Part shown: piece after piece, positions 11,230-20,788 of the stretch
Position numbering within the stretch: position 1 is the first letter of the stretch
How the letters are laid out: the number at the start of each line of letters is the position of its first letter
Assembly (NCBI GenBank): GCA_026545225.1
Contig: CM048845.1
Location: forward strand, 18,879,001 to 18,943,000
Length of the DNA: 64,000 bases
Reading direction: 5' to 3'
Source of the DNA: Cornus controversa
Taxonomy: Eukaryota; Streptophyta; Magnoliopsida; Cornales; Cornaceae
The notes under the pieces: generated by a model
Databases searched by the model: none
What the model was told of the DNA's origin: nothing
Seen by the model: the letters and a program-made list of their open reading frames with translations, nothing else
Program-made: the position numbers and the translations under genes

Positions 11230-12080
11230 CTACATTGGTTTAGAGGGATGATAAAATCCATAACCAAAAGATCTCTCAAGATATGCAATAAAATAACAAG
11301 TGATAGTGTGAGGATCAAGCTTCTTGATATTTGGATAGTACAACTTTGCCTCTACAAGACATCGCCACACATACAAATGAATGAGACTAGGTCTACGATC
11401 TATCCATAGCTTGAATGGTATTTCAGAAATTACTTTACATGACTTTTCGTTAAGAATATCAACAAATATTTTGAGAGTTTCTTCCCAAAAAATCTCAGGT
11501 AATGAAGAATGACTTATCATGTTATGAACAACATCCTGATATGTGTAGTTTTTTCCTTTCTGTCCAAGAGAACCAGGAGTGGTGTACTGTGGCACAATAC
11601 CATATTCCTTGAAATATGTACTAAAACACCAATATTCACACCCTCAATATCCATTCTCCTATAATACTCACCACCTCAGTCCAATCTTAAAACCTTAATC
11701 TTTATGCATATCTGTTTTTCAACTTCAGCCCGATGAAGTTTTAAACACATCAAATGCTTCGAACTTCTGGTGATTTAATTATATATAGCCATACCTTTTA
11801 GAAACCATCAATAAAGATAATAAAATACCTTTGCCCATCTCGGACAGCAATGGGAAACATACCACAAACATCGGTTTGAATAAGGTTCAAAAGACCAAAT
11901 GGCCAACTAACCTCAAAATTGCATTTCTTCTACATCTTTCCCTTGATACAGTCAACACATAAATTATAATCTGAAAAATTAGTGGTCCAATGATCCCACG
12001 CTTGACCAAAAGTTCAAATCTCTTTCGAGAGACATTTCTCAATCTTCAATGCCATAGCATAGATAAATTCTCTCTAACAA
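11230..12080 (-). pseudogene. Element D pol remnant: integrase with its preceding domain
   Basis: Minus-strand 11230-11595 (121 codons) reads YTTPGSLGQKG, NMISHSSLPEIFW, PFKLWIDRRPSLIHL and CYFIAYLERSFGYGFYHP, the C-terminal half of a TNT1/Tork-type integrase core. Upstream, broken frames give EALDVFKT-, KTGLRW-like and GGEYY-like pieces (11640-11830), then KRFELLVKRGIIGPL of the GAG-pre-integrase domain near 11950-12010. Order and strand agree with gag at higher coordinates. The catalytic aspartate region is disrupted. Certain as a copia integrase relic, with no coding potential left. Confidence 0.87.
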
Positions 12081-12429
12081 AAAATATATTTTAATTCGAA
12101 AGGTATCGAGTCCACAGAAAAACAAGAGGTAGGTATGATCACACTAGAACAATCCACCATTTGTGAACATACACATTTAGCAAGTTTGGCTCAAATATTA
12201 CTATAAGAATTTTCATATCTGCTTTGTTTTTTTTAACTAATTCTTATAATTGTAGAAGCTTTTATTTTTTATTTTTTATGTCTTTTACTTTTGCAAAACC
12301 AACATTCAACATTCCCATGATCAATGCACTTTTCTCTATTGTTCTACTTTCATATTCTTATTTTACCTTATTTCTTTTTTTGCTGCCTAGTTTCTTCTTG
12401 AAACTATTCTAACTGCTACTACTCATGGC

Positions 12430-13080
12430 AGGATGAGCTGGCTCAATTTAAACACCCTGAGTCACTCCACTTCAATCGCACAAAGTGCTAATAGCTGGTA
12501 AATGTTCCTTTTATCTCATGTGAATTATAATTCACCCTGAAAGTCTCAAAAGACCTAAGTAGATAATATATCACCATGTGAACTAATAACTTATCATCAA
12601 ATGCAATTCTCTGCTCCCTTAGGCTATTAACCAACTTGCATATCTTATACATATGCTCCCTCACTAAACTCATTGTCATCATATCTGGCTGATATAAGCT
12701 GTCAAACAATAATAATGTAGTTGCTTTTAAGATGCCTGTGAATTGTTTCTTGATTAGATCAAGAAATTCATTTCAATATTAAATATCATAATACTACCCC
12801 GAATAATCTCACCAATAGAAGCATAAATTAACTTGATGGCCATGATATTACTTTTAGTCCATTTAATATACAACAACCTTACTGTCTCAGAAGACACTAC
12901 AGTGGGTATAAGGGATTTTTTTTTCAAAAAAGCATAGACTTGAAGTCCAAGAAACCCAACAAAAAATAAATAAATACCTGTCCTCTAGTCAGTATAGTTT
13001 AAACCATCAAGTGGTTCAATCTTTGTAAGCTATCTATGAATTGCAGAATCGTCTATAACCTCAATACATGTTATATCAAA
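12430..13080 (-). pseudogene. Element D gag remnant
   Basis: Minus-strand 12488-12709 (73 codons) gives SLVREHMYKICKLVNSLRE, DDKLLVHMVIYYLLRSFE and FRVNYNSHEIKGTFTSY. This is the helical copia gag (UBN2) pattern of the TNT1/Tork group: an EH-x-KM stretch, then LL-VH-VL-LP-x-F, then YN. Broken frames up to about 13080 continue the N-terminal part (IYASIGEIIRGSI). Gag forms the particle in this family. The 5' LTR and primer site expected beyond 13080 are not found. Confidence 0.72.
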
Positions 13081-13448
13081 TAACACCACATAAAACATAT
13101 CATCGTTTATAATTTCATTCCTATAAACATTATATTTACATGCCAATAAAAAAAATGTTTCAAAATAATTAAATCACAGTGTCACAACTCAAGCAAATTT
13201 ACTGTACATGTATTAAAATATATGATTGGATATTCAATCCAAGTTCCATTAGTAAAATACAAGCACACGTACACAAGTGATGGACAAAACAATCTCTCAC
13301 CTTAAGCAAATACATAAAAGTAAACCAGTAAACTAGTACCTTAAATAGTCCCAGAATAAATGAAAAACCAGGGAATAGTCTACAGGTCATATACATACAT
13401 ATGTATACATATTGTTATTAGACAAAACTAATCAATCAACCACGCAGG
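13081..13448. other. Unassigned stretch before element A
   Basis: AT-rich; it could be D leader sequence or foreign DNA. Two short chance ORFs. No LTR copy matching 8038-8916 is visible here. Confidence 0.4.
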
Positions 13449-14642
13449 TGTGAGATATAAATTTGTAATTGGCATATTTCGGTGATCAAAACCTGATTGA
13501 TCGAGTTGTAATTTTTGTATTATTTTATGTAATCGATCGTTGATATCTTTGAGTTGATACTCAAGTGCATGGAAGCAGATAAATATGGTGAGGACACCAT
13601 ATAGTACAGGTAAGTATGGTGAGGGCACTCCGCACTTTTTATTTCTGAGCCTATTTTGAAAAATTAGGGTTTAAATGCAAAAATTAGGATTTTTCAAAGT
13701 AGGACCGGCCCCCAATATTTAGGATCGGTCCAACTTGTCTCGGTAGTTTAGTTTCTGCAGGTTTTTACAAAGTCCCACCGGTCCTATTTATTTGGCACCG
13801 GTCCCACTTAGCCTATTCCAAATAGGAAGTAACTTTTGACGAAAATTTTGATTCTTATTGGCTTTGAAACTTCTAGGAGAGTTCTATTTTGGTATTCAAC
13901 TTCTTTTACAAGTAGAATTAGAACTCCTTTGCCTATATATATGTATCCATATTTTCTCTACAAAGGTGGCCTGGAAAATTAATATTTTTAGAGAGAGAAA
14001 GTATATACAGTATAATTAGGGCTTTTCGTTTTAAAGAACACACATCCATACTTCATGAGTGATATTTAGGATGGTGTTCTACTTCTGATTAGCTGCTAAG
14101 AGACTGTATCAAATCTATTTGCTGATCAAAACATTGGATTGATGGTTCTTCGCTTGCTTATTTGTTGAGGAAGAAAGGTGACCAGATCGAACTACGAAGG
14201 GAACGAAATACTTGCTGAGTATTTTTGTTCTTTCAGCAACCTTTCTGTAAGGATCGTGACGTTAGCCAAAAGTATGCAACAGTTGGACGTGTTGTCGCAA
14301 TCATAAGCCTAAGGTGTTCCGTATCAGATTCTTGACAGAGTGAAGAGGGGTGTGAGTTTGAGACAGAGTCTGCTGTACTTTGCTTCATGATAGTGGATTG
14401 GTTTCCTGAGACTTTCTGCCTCCTTCTGTGGTTTTTCCCACATTGGGTTTTCACGTATATTCGGTGCATTCTTTTCTTTACTTGCACTTTATTTATTTAC
14501 TTGCTTTATGGGATTGCTTAGAATTTTAATTGGACTTAAAATTGAATTAATTAAAAATTAACCAAACGAGCAAGAGATCCTATTCACCCCCTCTAGGTTT
14601 TAAAGTACTTTTCGCAATCGCTTCCGCACCACGCAACTAATA
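13449..14642 (+). mobile_element. 5' LTR of element A
   Basis: Starts TGTGAGATATAAATTTG. The end reads CTAATA in place of CTCACA. Palindromic ACCGGTCC-type words at about 13700-13803, TATATATA at about 13934-13942, and the CACCCCCTCTAGG motif near 14585. Same family as 3241-4419, 48060-49227, 53530-54683 and (minus strand) 58332-59514. Confidence 0.93.
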
Positions 14643-14644
14643 AT

Positions 14645-14656
14645 TGGTATCAGAGC
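14645..14656 (+). other. Primer-binding site of element A
   Basis: TGGTATCAGAGC, a perfect 12-base match to the initiator tRNA-Met complement, two bases after the LTR. Confidence 0.93.
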
Positions 14657-14732
14657 AGTGTTCTTGAATTTGTGAGTAGTTCCTTGTGAAGTATTTTTAA
14701 AATCAAAATTCATTTTTGTTTTCAAAATTATT

Positions 14733-16772
14733 ATGGAATCTAATATGAAAGTGGGTGGATTGATTCAGCGAACTCCTTTGTTTGATGGTTTAAATTATAC
14801 TTTCTGGAAGTCTCGCATGAAAGCCTTTTGAAAATCTCAAGGAGAGAGAGTTTGGATGGCTGTAAAGAATGGCTATAAAATTCCTACCACTACCACTGGT
14901 GATGGTGATGCTGCTGTGACTGTAGAGAAGGATAAAACAACATGGTCTAATATTGAACATGAAGATGTTACTAATAACAACAAGGGTTTATATGTTATAT
15001 TTAATTCTATTGTTCCTTCTGAATTTACTAGAATTTCTACATGTTTCACTTCAAAATAAGCATGGGATATTTTACAGGTAACTCATGAGGGTACCACCAA
15101 GGTAAGGAGATCTAAGTTACAAATGTTTGCCACTAAATTTGAAACAATTAGAATGGATGAAAATGAGATATTTTCTAATTTTTATTCTAGGATTAATGAT
15201 ATTGTTCAAAGTAGTGCTAACCTTGGTGAGAAAATTTCATCTTTTCAGATTATTAGAAAAATCATGAGATCATTGCATGATAGGTTCCAAGCTAAGCTGG
15301 AAGCCTTAAATGAGAGTAGAGATGTAGATTCTATGGATCAATTCAAACTTTTGAGATGAAATATCCAAAGCTTCAGAAAACAAAAAATTTGGCTTTAAAA
15401 ACCTCAAAGACTTCAAAGTTTTCAAGTTTGTCAAATGGTTCAAATTCTGAAGTTGAAAAAATTGAAAGTTTTGAATATGATTCAGATAATGATGTTGCAC
15501 TCCTTGCTAGGAAATTTAGAAATATTTTTGAATTTGAAAAAGGTAGAAATTTGAGAAAAGAAAATCCTTCTAAATTCCGGAATCAAAGCTCATCATCATC
15601 CAAAGGTAAGGAAAGGAAAGAGAAAGAAGATGACTCTAGGGAGACTAAGCTTACTTGTTGGACATGTGGTGGTAAAGGTCATACATCTAATCAATGTCCA
15701 AGTCCTAAGAAAAATAGCTTTAGTGCACAAAAAAGTTCAAAAACTAAAAAGAAAGTCATGAAAGCTATTATTTCTGAATCTGAATTTTCTAACTCTGATA
15801 GTGATTCTTTTGTTGAGAATGATTCTCTTGCTTTTGTTGATTTATTGAATGATGATACTGCTAATGATTCTTCTTCTAATATAGGTGAAAAAGAGGTGTA
15901 CACTACACTCAGTCAAGTAGGGTTTGATGATTCAGAAGTTGAGCAGTCTGACATAGAATCATGTGAAAGCAAGCTGCCAGAACTCTTTGAGAAATTGCTG
16001 GAACCTTATAATAAGAAATATGAGAAGCTGAAGTAAGAAAATATGACAAAGAAACTTTAAAGAAAAAGAATGAAGATCAATTGAAGTTGATTGAAGAGAA
16101 TAAAGCTAAAATTTTGAATCTTTAAGGTAAAGTCAAGTTTCTTGAAAATGAGGTAAGTCAAGTTATTTCTGCCAAAGATTCTCTTATTGCTAGAGTTAAT
16201 TTTCTTGAGCCTGAATTGAGAAAATCACAAGAGAAATTAATTGCTTTTACTTCTGGGCAAATTAAGCTTGATAGCATGATTAGTGTTAGTAAGCCTGTAG
16301 GAAATAAGACTGGATTAGGCTTTGTTGGGTCATCATCTAAGGGAAAAACTATTTTTTTTGAAACCCAAGAATTTGATTGTGTCTGAACCCAAACCTAAGC
16401 CTCATATTGAGTCTTTGCATGCTAATGTTGTGTCCAATGTGCTTTATTGTTCTTTTTGTGGTAAGAATGGACATAGTCAACACTATTATTATAAAAAGAA
16501 AAGACATTCTAATTCTGATTTTCATGTGCATAATTCTTTTGCTAAGAATAGGTTTCATGCTAAAAAGCCACATTATTGGAACAAACCAAAAATTCTCAAG
16601 CTAAAAAGAATTCAAACAAGAGAAAGAATATTTTTGTTTCTCCACAATACTTTAGGATAAATTGTATGTTAAAATAATCTGGATGAAAAATGAAAATTTG
16701 GAGAAGTTTGTGCCTGTTGATACTATGGGATTTATTCCTAATAGGTCTTTGGGTGCAAAACCCCCTAATTGA
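14733..16772 (+). pseudogene. Element A gag (Sirevirus-like), broken
   Basis: The start ATG at 14733 gives MESNMKVGGLIQRTPLFDG, with FWKSRMKAF just before a TGA at 14829-14831. The same frame continues past it (RVWMAVKNGYKIP) with a further stop at 15057, then MFATKFETIRMDENEIF. A frameshift near 15340 leads into a 226-codon open stretch (15356-16036) with a zinc knuckle, CWTCGGKGHTSNQC (15656-15697), and an acidic serine-rich tail. Further frames show one coiled-coil unit (about 16050-16130) and a second knuckle at about 16446, CSFCGKNGHSQHYY, whose last Cys is Tyr. The end resembles FVPVDTMGFIPNRSLG, with a stop at about 16770. Gag would package element RNA. No pol follows. Confidence 0.85.
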
Positions 16773-17278
16773 GTCATTTAGGACTTTGATGGTCATGGAT
16801 TGAACTTATGTTAATTATTTGTTTTCCATTGGACCATATCTTTTAGTTAGGATATGTTTTGTTTATTTTTAGTAATAATCATATGAGATTATGATAATCA
16901 TATTTTTTTGAGAAATAATGTGAATTCTTTTTATTTCTTTTTAATTTCACTTTGATTTGTTAATGCATAATTGGAAAATTTAGTTTGTCAATGAATGAAG
17001 TACTTGATTTTATGATATAAGTATTGATAACTAATATGCTGTATTTCTTTCTTTTTAGAGGTAAATCTTCTAAGTCCATACAATTTGTGCACTAGTACAA
17101 CTCTGAGAGAATTGATTGAAAACTAATGAGAAGTTGACTAGAATATATTGCATAAGTAACATTGAAAGCTTAAATGATCAGTGAATAAAAAATAAAAAAA
17201 AATAATGTTTTTATTCAGCATGAAAAGAAAAAGAAAAACAAAAACAAAATTGCTGAATATCTAGGACAAAAGGATAAG
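16773..17278 (+). other. Noncoding spacer after gag in element A
   Basis: Aligns with 50570-51070 of element B, including the AATTTGTGCACTAGTACAACTCT stretch of shared sequence near 17080. No ORF. The pol region expected here is missing. Confidence 0.6.
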
Positions 17279-17402
17279 GCTACCTTCGGGATGTGTTCGT
17301 AGCTTCCACTACATTGTAAATCTCCAATGAGATATCTTTAAAAATAAAGAGTTGTTTTGAGGAAAATAGCTGGCTGTTCGTAAGCGTGAAAGCCACCGTC
17401 TT
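17279..17402 (+). other. Conserved block with three possible hairpins (element A)
   Basis: Three self-complementary stretches in order. GGCTAC (17279-17284) pairs with GTAGC (17299-17303). ATCTC-CAAT-GAGAT forms a short perfect hairpin (about 17319-17332). TGGCT (17370-17374) pairs with AGCCA (17390-17394) around GTTCGTAAGCGTGA. Sequence order is kept in B, C and F. It may be a packaging, dimerisation or translation signal; no function is shown. Confidence 0.6.
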
Positions 17403-17893
17403 AGAAAAATTAAAAAATTGAATGATTGATTATGTGTAGTTATATTTGTTTATTATCCAATATGCTTTAGAAGATGAATCAAAAGAATTTGATTAATTTT
17501 TGATGAAGTTGGATTGCACACACACATGGATTTATTAGATGAATTTCTAAATTTTTATAAATATGTGTGTGTTAGAAGTTGTCATGATCATAAATTTGAG
17601 GATGAATTTTATGGATAAATTATGGGTTTTAAAATTCTCCATTTATAAATGTTTGAAAATTTTCAAAAATTTTAGAACTCATGTTATTCCCTAAAAAATG
17701 TGCTTTGATTATTCTCATGAGATTGTTTATATTTTTTTTCTTAAAACTTTTTTTTCAAAAATTCAAAAATATGTTTTATATTGATTATGTGTTTATTTTT
17801 CATACTTTTGTGTGCTTAATTGCTAAATCAGATTGAAATGAGGTGTTTTTGGTGAATTAGAGGTCCAAAGTGTAATTTTTCATAATTCACAAA

Positions 17894-17991
17894 GTTGGAC
17901 CGGTCCCAATTATTGAGCACCGGTCGCACTTCTATAGGTTTTGAGGAGCTGAGAGAAGTTGGACTGGTCCCCAAAAATTAGGACCAGTCAT
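17894..17991 (+). promoter_or_regulatory. LTR-type palindromic words upstream of ORF2 (A)
   Basis: TTGGACCGGTCCC, GCACCGGTCGC, TTGGACTGGTCCCC and GGACCAGTC in 98 bp, the same word cluster found in U3 of the LTRs. A CT- and CA-rich stretch follows (18060-18160), then ORF2 at 18300. It could be a second promoter or enhancer for ORF2. The parallel clusters in B and F have the same placement. Confidence 0.5.
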
Positions 17992-18299
17992 ACTTAGTTG
18001 ATGCCTAGTTTTAATGAAATCCGCGTGAGCACCTTAATGTTTTAAGTGGCATTCCTTGCACACTCGCACACACACTCATATCTCTTAAACTCTCACCCTC
18101 AAGCACTCTAAAACACTCCAACTCACTTATATTCTCTTTATCTATATTTCTCTTGATTTGTGATTATTGGAGGTTGGGATTAAACTTTTGAAGCTTGTAT
18201 TGATTATTGTTGAGGATTGTGGTCATACTTGTGCAAACAAACACTTTTGAAACTTGAGGTTTATACCATTGCACACAAGGTGTTCGACAAAAAGCCCCA

Positions 18300-19389
18300 A
18301 TGGAACTTTTGTCTTTATTTTTGATCACATTCATTGTGGTGTTGATGGCACGTAAAAGGGGATGTAGTGAGGCGTCTACTAGTGATGACAACCGTATTGT
18401 ATTCACTTTAGACTTGTTTAAGGATGAGTTCAATTTTAACAACTTTGTCAATGTCATAAGGTGTCGGGCTATGAAAATTGAAAGGCGAGTCAATCTTTCA
18501 ATAATCAAGCGCAAATTGGAGATGGACTTTGTGCAATAGGTTGAAGACAATAGTTGGGAGTCTCTTTGTGATCTTAGGGAGATTGTAAGGCCCGACATGG
18601 TTAGATATTTCTATGAAAATATGATTACTTCAAGCTTGGATGACTTAATGTTTGTGACTAAATGTTATGGCGTTAGTGTTGAGGTCACCAAGGACACAAT
18701 TGCCAATGTTTTGGGCATTGCAGAGAATGAAGATGACATTGTTTTGTCATATCAAGTTGAGGATCCAAATAGACTGAGCATGGATGATATGATTAGAGAG
18801 TTGTGTATACCCGAAGCCCCAAGGCTTGTAGATAGGTTGCCTTCACTCTACCTTATGGATGAGGTCTCGGTATTGAACTTGATAGTATCATATAATCTAG
18901 ATCCTCAATACAATGAGGAAACTTGATCAAAAGTCGAGCTGAGCTTTTATATCACATTGTTCGAGGAAATTCGATCAATCTACCCGCAACAATCATGTAT
19001 ACCATGATCTTAGCCACTCGACATTCACGGTCTTCATCTACATTACCTTTCCCATAGATAGTGATGGCTATTTTGAGGGATGCTAGGGTCCGTATTCCTG
19101 AGAGAGCTGATATTGAGAAACCGAAAGGGATGATTGATGCCACATCAATTACTCGCTCTGTAAACAAGAAGGAGAAAGACAGAAAGGCCTATGAGCTCAG
19201 TTAAGGAGCTTGAAAGGTTGTGTCTGGGGTCATGGAGTCTTCCAACTTCCTGCGGCTGACACACCCATGACGGCCAATCAGATGAACCAGGTTCTCAGGT
19301 TCATTCAGCAATGGCTCGACTGCTTACATGCTAGGATAGACAAGCTAGAGCCTGCTATTTCTGATGAGTCTGCTGATGAGGCTAACTAG
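18300..19389 (+). pseudogene. Element A accessory ORF2
   Basis: ATG at 18300 gives MELLSLFLITFIVVLMARKRG, a hydrophobic, membrane-helix-like start followed by basic residues. The frame runs to a TAG at about 18537, and the next open stretch (18597-18926, 109 codons) holds VTKCYGVSVEVTKDTIANVLG, YQVEDPN, SMDDMI, LCIPEAPRL and RLPSLYL. Later frames give EKPKGMID, NKKEKDRKAYEL, NQVLRFIQQWLD and HARIDKLEPAI, with a stop at 19387. Element F has the same protein on the minus strand at 60073-61163, with many synonymous differences. It vaguely recalls the plant 'putative plant transposon protein' type domain (from memory, unverified). No enzymatic motif is seen. It lies where Sirevirus envelope-like ORFs occur. 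Confidence 0.72.
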
Positions 19390-19628
19390 ACTTAGACTTT
19401 AGGTCTTGATATCTTTTGTTCTAGACTATTTTTGACTTTTTTATCCCTGATGTCTAGTTTATTTATTTTTATCATGTTTTGTTTATTTCATCAACTGACA
19501 TGTTTTGGATATTTATTTGATCAGTGATGATGATTATTTGTATTTTTTTATTGTCTTATTCTCTCTATGTGCTTCATAATTTATCTGTTTATATAAATCT
19601 CTTAGGTATTTCTTTGTCAATTTGTTAC

Positions 19629-19950
19629 AAAAAGGGAGAGATATATTTATCAGATATGATATTTTTGCTTAGGATATTAAGGGGAAGAATATTCATGGAG
19701 ATTAAGGGGGAGATGATATTGATATTCATGTTTATATTTATTTATTAAGCTTTTCACAGGTTATGTTGTTTAAGGGATGTGCAGGTACACTTGGTTTTAT
19801 TCTAACCGCCTTGAACACACAAGTGAAACGTCTGTTGATCAGTTCTTTATTTTTATGTATTTTTGGACAACATTGTAATCAAAATTTTCCAATGGGTTAG
19901 GTTATAATTGTCTAGGTGGTTTTATCATGAAATTGCCAAAGGGAGAGATT
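19629..19950 (+). promoter_or_regulatory. Multiple polypurine tracts of element A
   Basis: AAAAAGGGAGAGAT (19629-19642), AAGGGGAAGA (about 19679-19688), AAGGGGGAGAT (19704-19714), and CCAAAGGGAGAGATT (19936-19950) touching the 3' LTR. Same arrangement as in B and C. Confidence 0.75.
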
Positions 19951-20788
19951 GTGTGATATAAATTTGTAATTGGCATATTTTGGTGATCAAAACCTGATTG
20001 ATCGAGTTGTAATTTTTGTATTATTTTATGTAATCGATCGTCGACATCTTCGAGCTGATACTTAAATGTATGGAAGCAGATAAATCAATTAGAACACCAT
20101 ATAGTATAGTATGTATGGTGAGGACACTCCGCACTTTTTATTTTCGAGCCTATATTGAAAAATTAGGGTTTAAATGCAAAAATTAAGGTTTTCCAAAGTA
20201 GAACCGGTCCCCAATATTTAGGACCGGTCCAACTTGTCTCGGCAGTTTAGTTTCTGCAGGTTTTTACAAAGTCCCACCGGTCCTATTTATTTGGCACCGA
20301 TCCTACTTAGCCTGTTCCAAATAAGAAACAACTTTTGACAAAAATTCTGATTCTGATTGGGTTTGAAACTTCTAGAAGAGTTCTATTTTGGTATTCAACT
20401 TCTTTTCCAAGTAGAATTAGAACTCCTTATTATTCCAAGTAGAATTTGAAACTTCTGAGGTGTTCCGCATTAGATTCTTGACAGTGTGAAGAGGGATGTG
20501 AGTCTAAGACAGAATTTACTGTACTTTGCTTCATGATAGTGGATTGGTTTTCTGAGGCTTATGCCTCTCTCCGTGGTTTTTCCCGCCTTGGGTTTCCACG
20601 TATATGTGGTGCATTCTTTTCTTTACTTGCATTTTATTTATTTACTTGCTTTATGGGATTGCTTAGAATTTTAATTGGACTTAAAATTGAATTAATTAAA
20701 AATTAAGCAAATGAGCAAGTGATCATATTCACCCCCCTTTAGGTTTTAAAGTACTTTTGGCAACCGCTTCCGCACCGCGCAACTCACA
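19950..20788 (+). mobile_element. 3' LTR of element A, internally deleted
   Basis: 839 bp against 1,194 bp for the 5' LTR. Near 20425-20455 the sequence jumps from AGAACTCCTT to GAGGTGTTCCGC, removing about 350 bp including the TATA box and most of the R/U5-like part. Short repeats (TTCCAAGTAGAATT) occur at the junction. Ends CAACTCACA. Confidence 0.9.

Larger units (their letters stand above)
13449..20788 (+). mobile_element. Element A: non-autonomous Sirevirus-like retrotransposon
   Basis: 7.3 kb with two LTRs, an intact tRNA-Met primer site, gag, a long noncoding middle, an accessory ORF (ORF2), multiple polypurine tracts and a 3' LTR. No protease, integrase, RT or RNase H remnant lies between gag and ORF2, unlike element C. 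Flanks are GCAGG (13444-13448) and AAATA (20789-20793), so there is no target-site duplication, and the two sides belong to different older copias. The element has probably been rearranged since insertion or joined by recombination. Confidence 0.85.

Noticed and set aside
14645..14656. tRNA-Met-like sequence as a tRNA gene
   Set aside because: Only 12 bases matching the tRNA 3' end complement, right after an LTR; no cloverleaf. It is a primer-binding site.
17894..17991. Palindromes as the end of a nested LTR
   Set aside because: No TG...CA ends, no primer site and no LTR-length homology; only the word cluster is shared.
18164..18598. 144-codon minus-strand ORF opposite ORF2
   Set aside because: ORF2 on the plus strand is conserved as protein in F, and the antisense frame gives low-complexity sequence. 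In F the plus-strand shadow (60865-61071) is shorter and broken.
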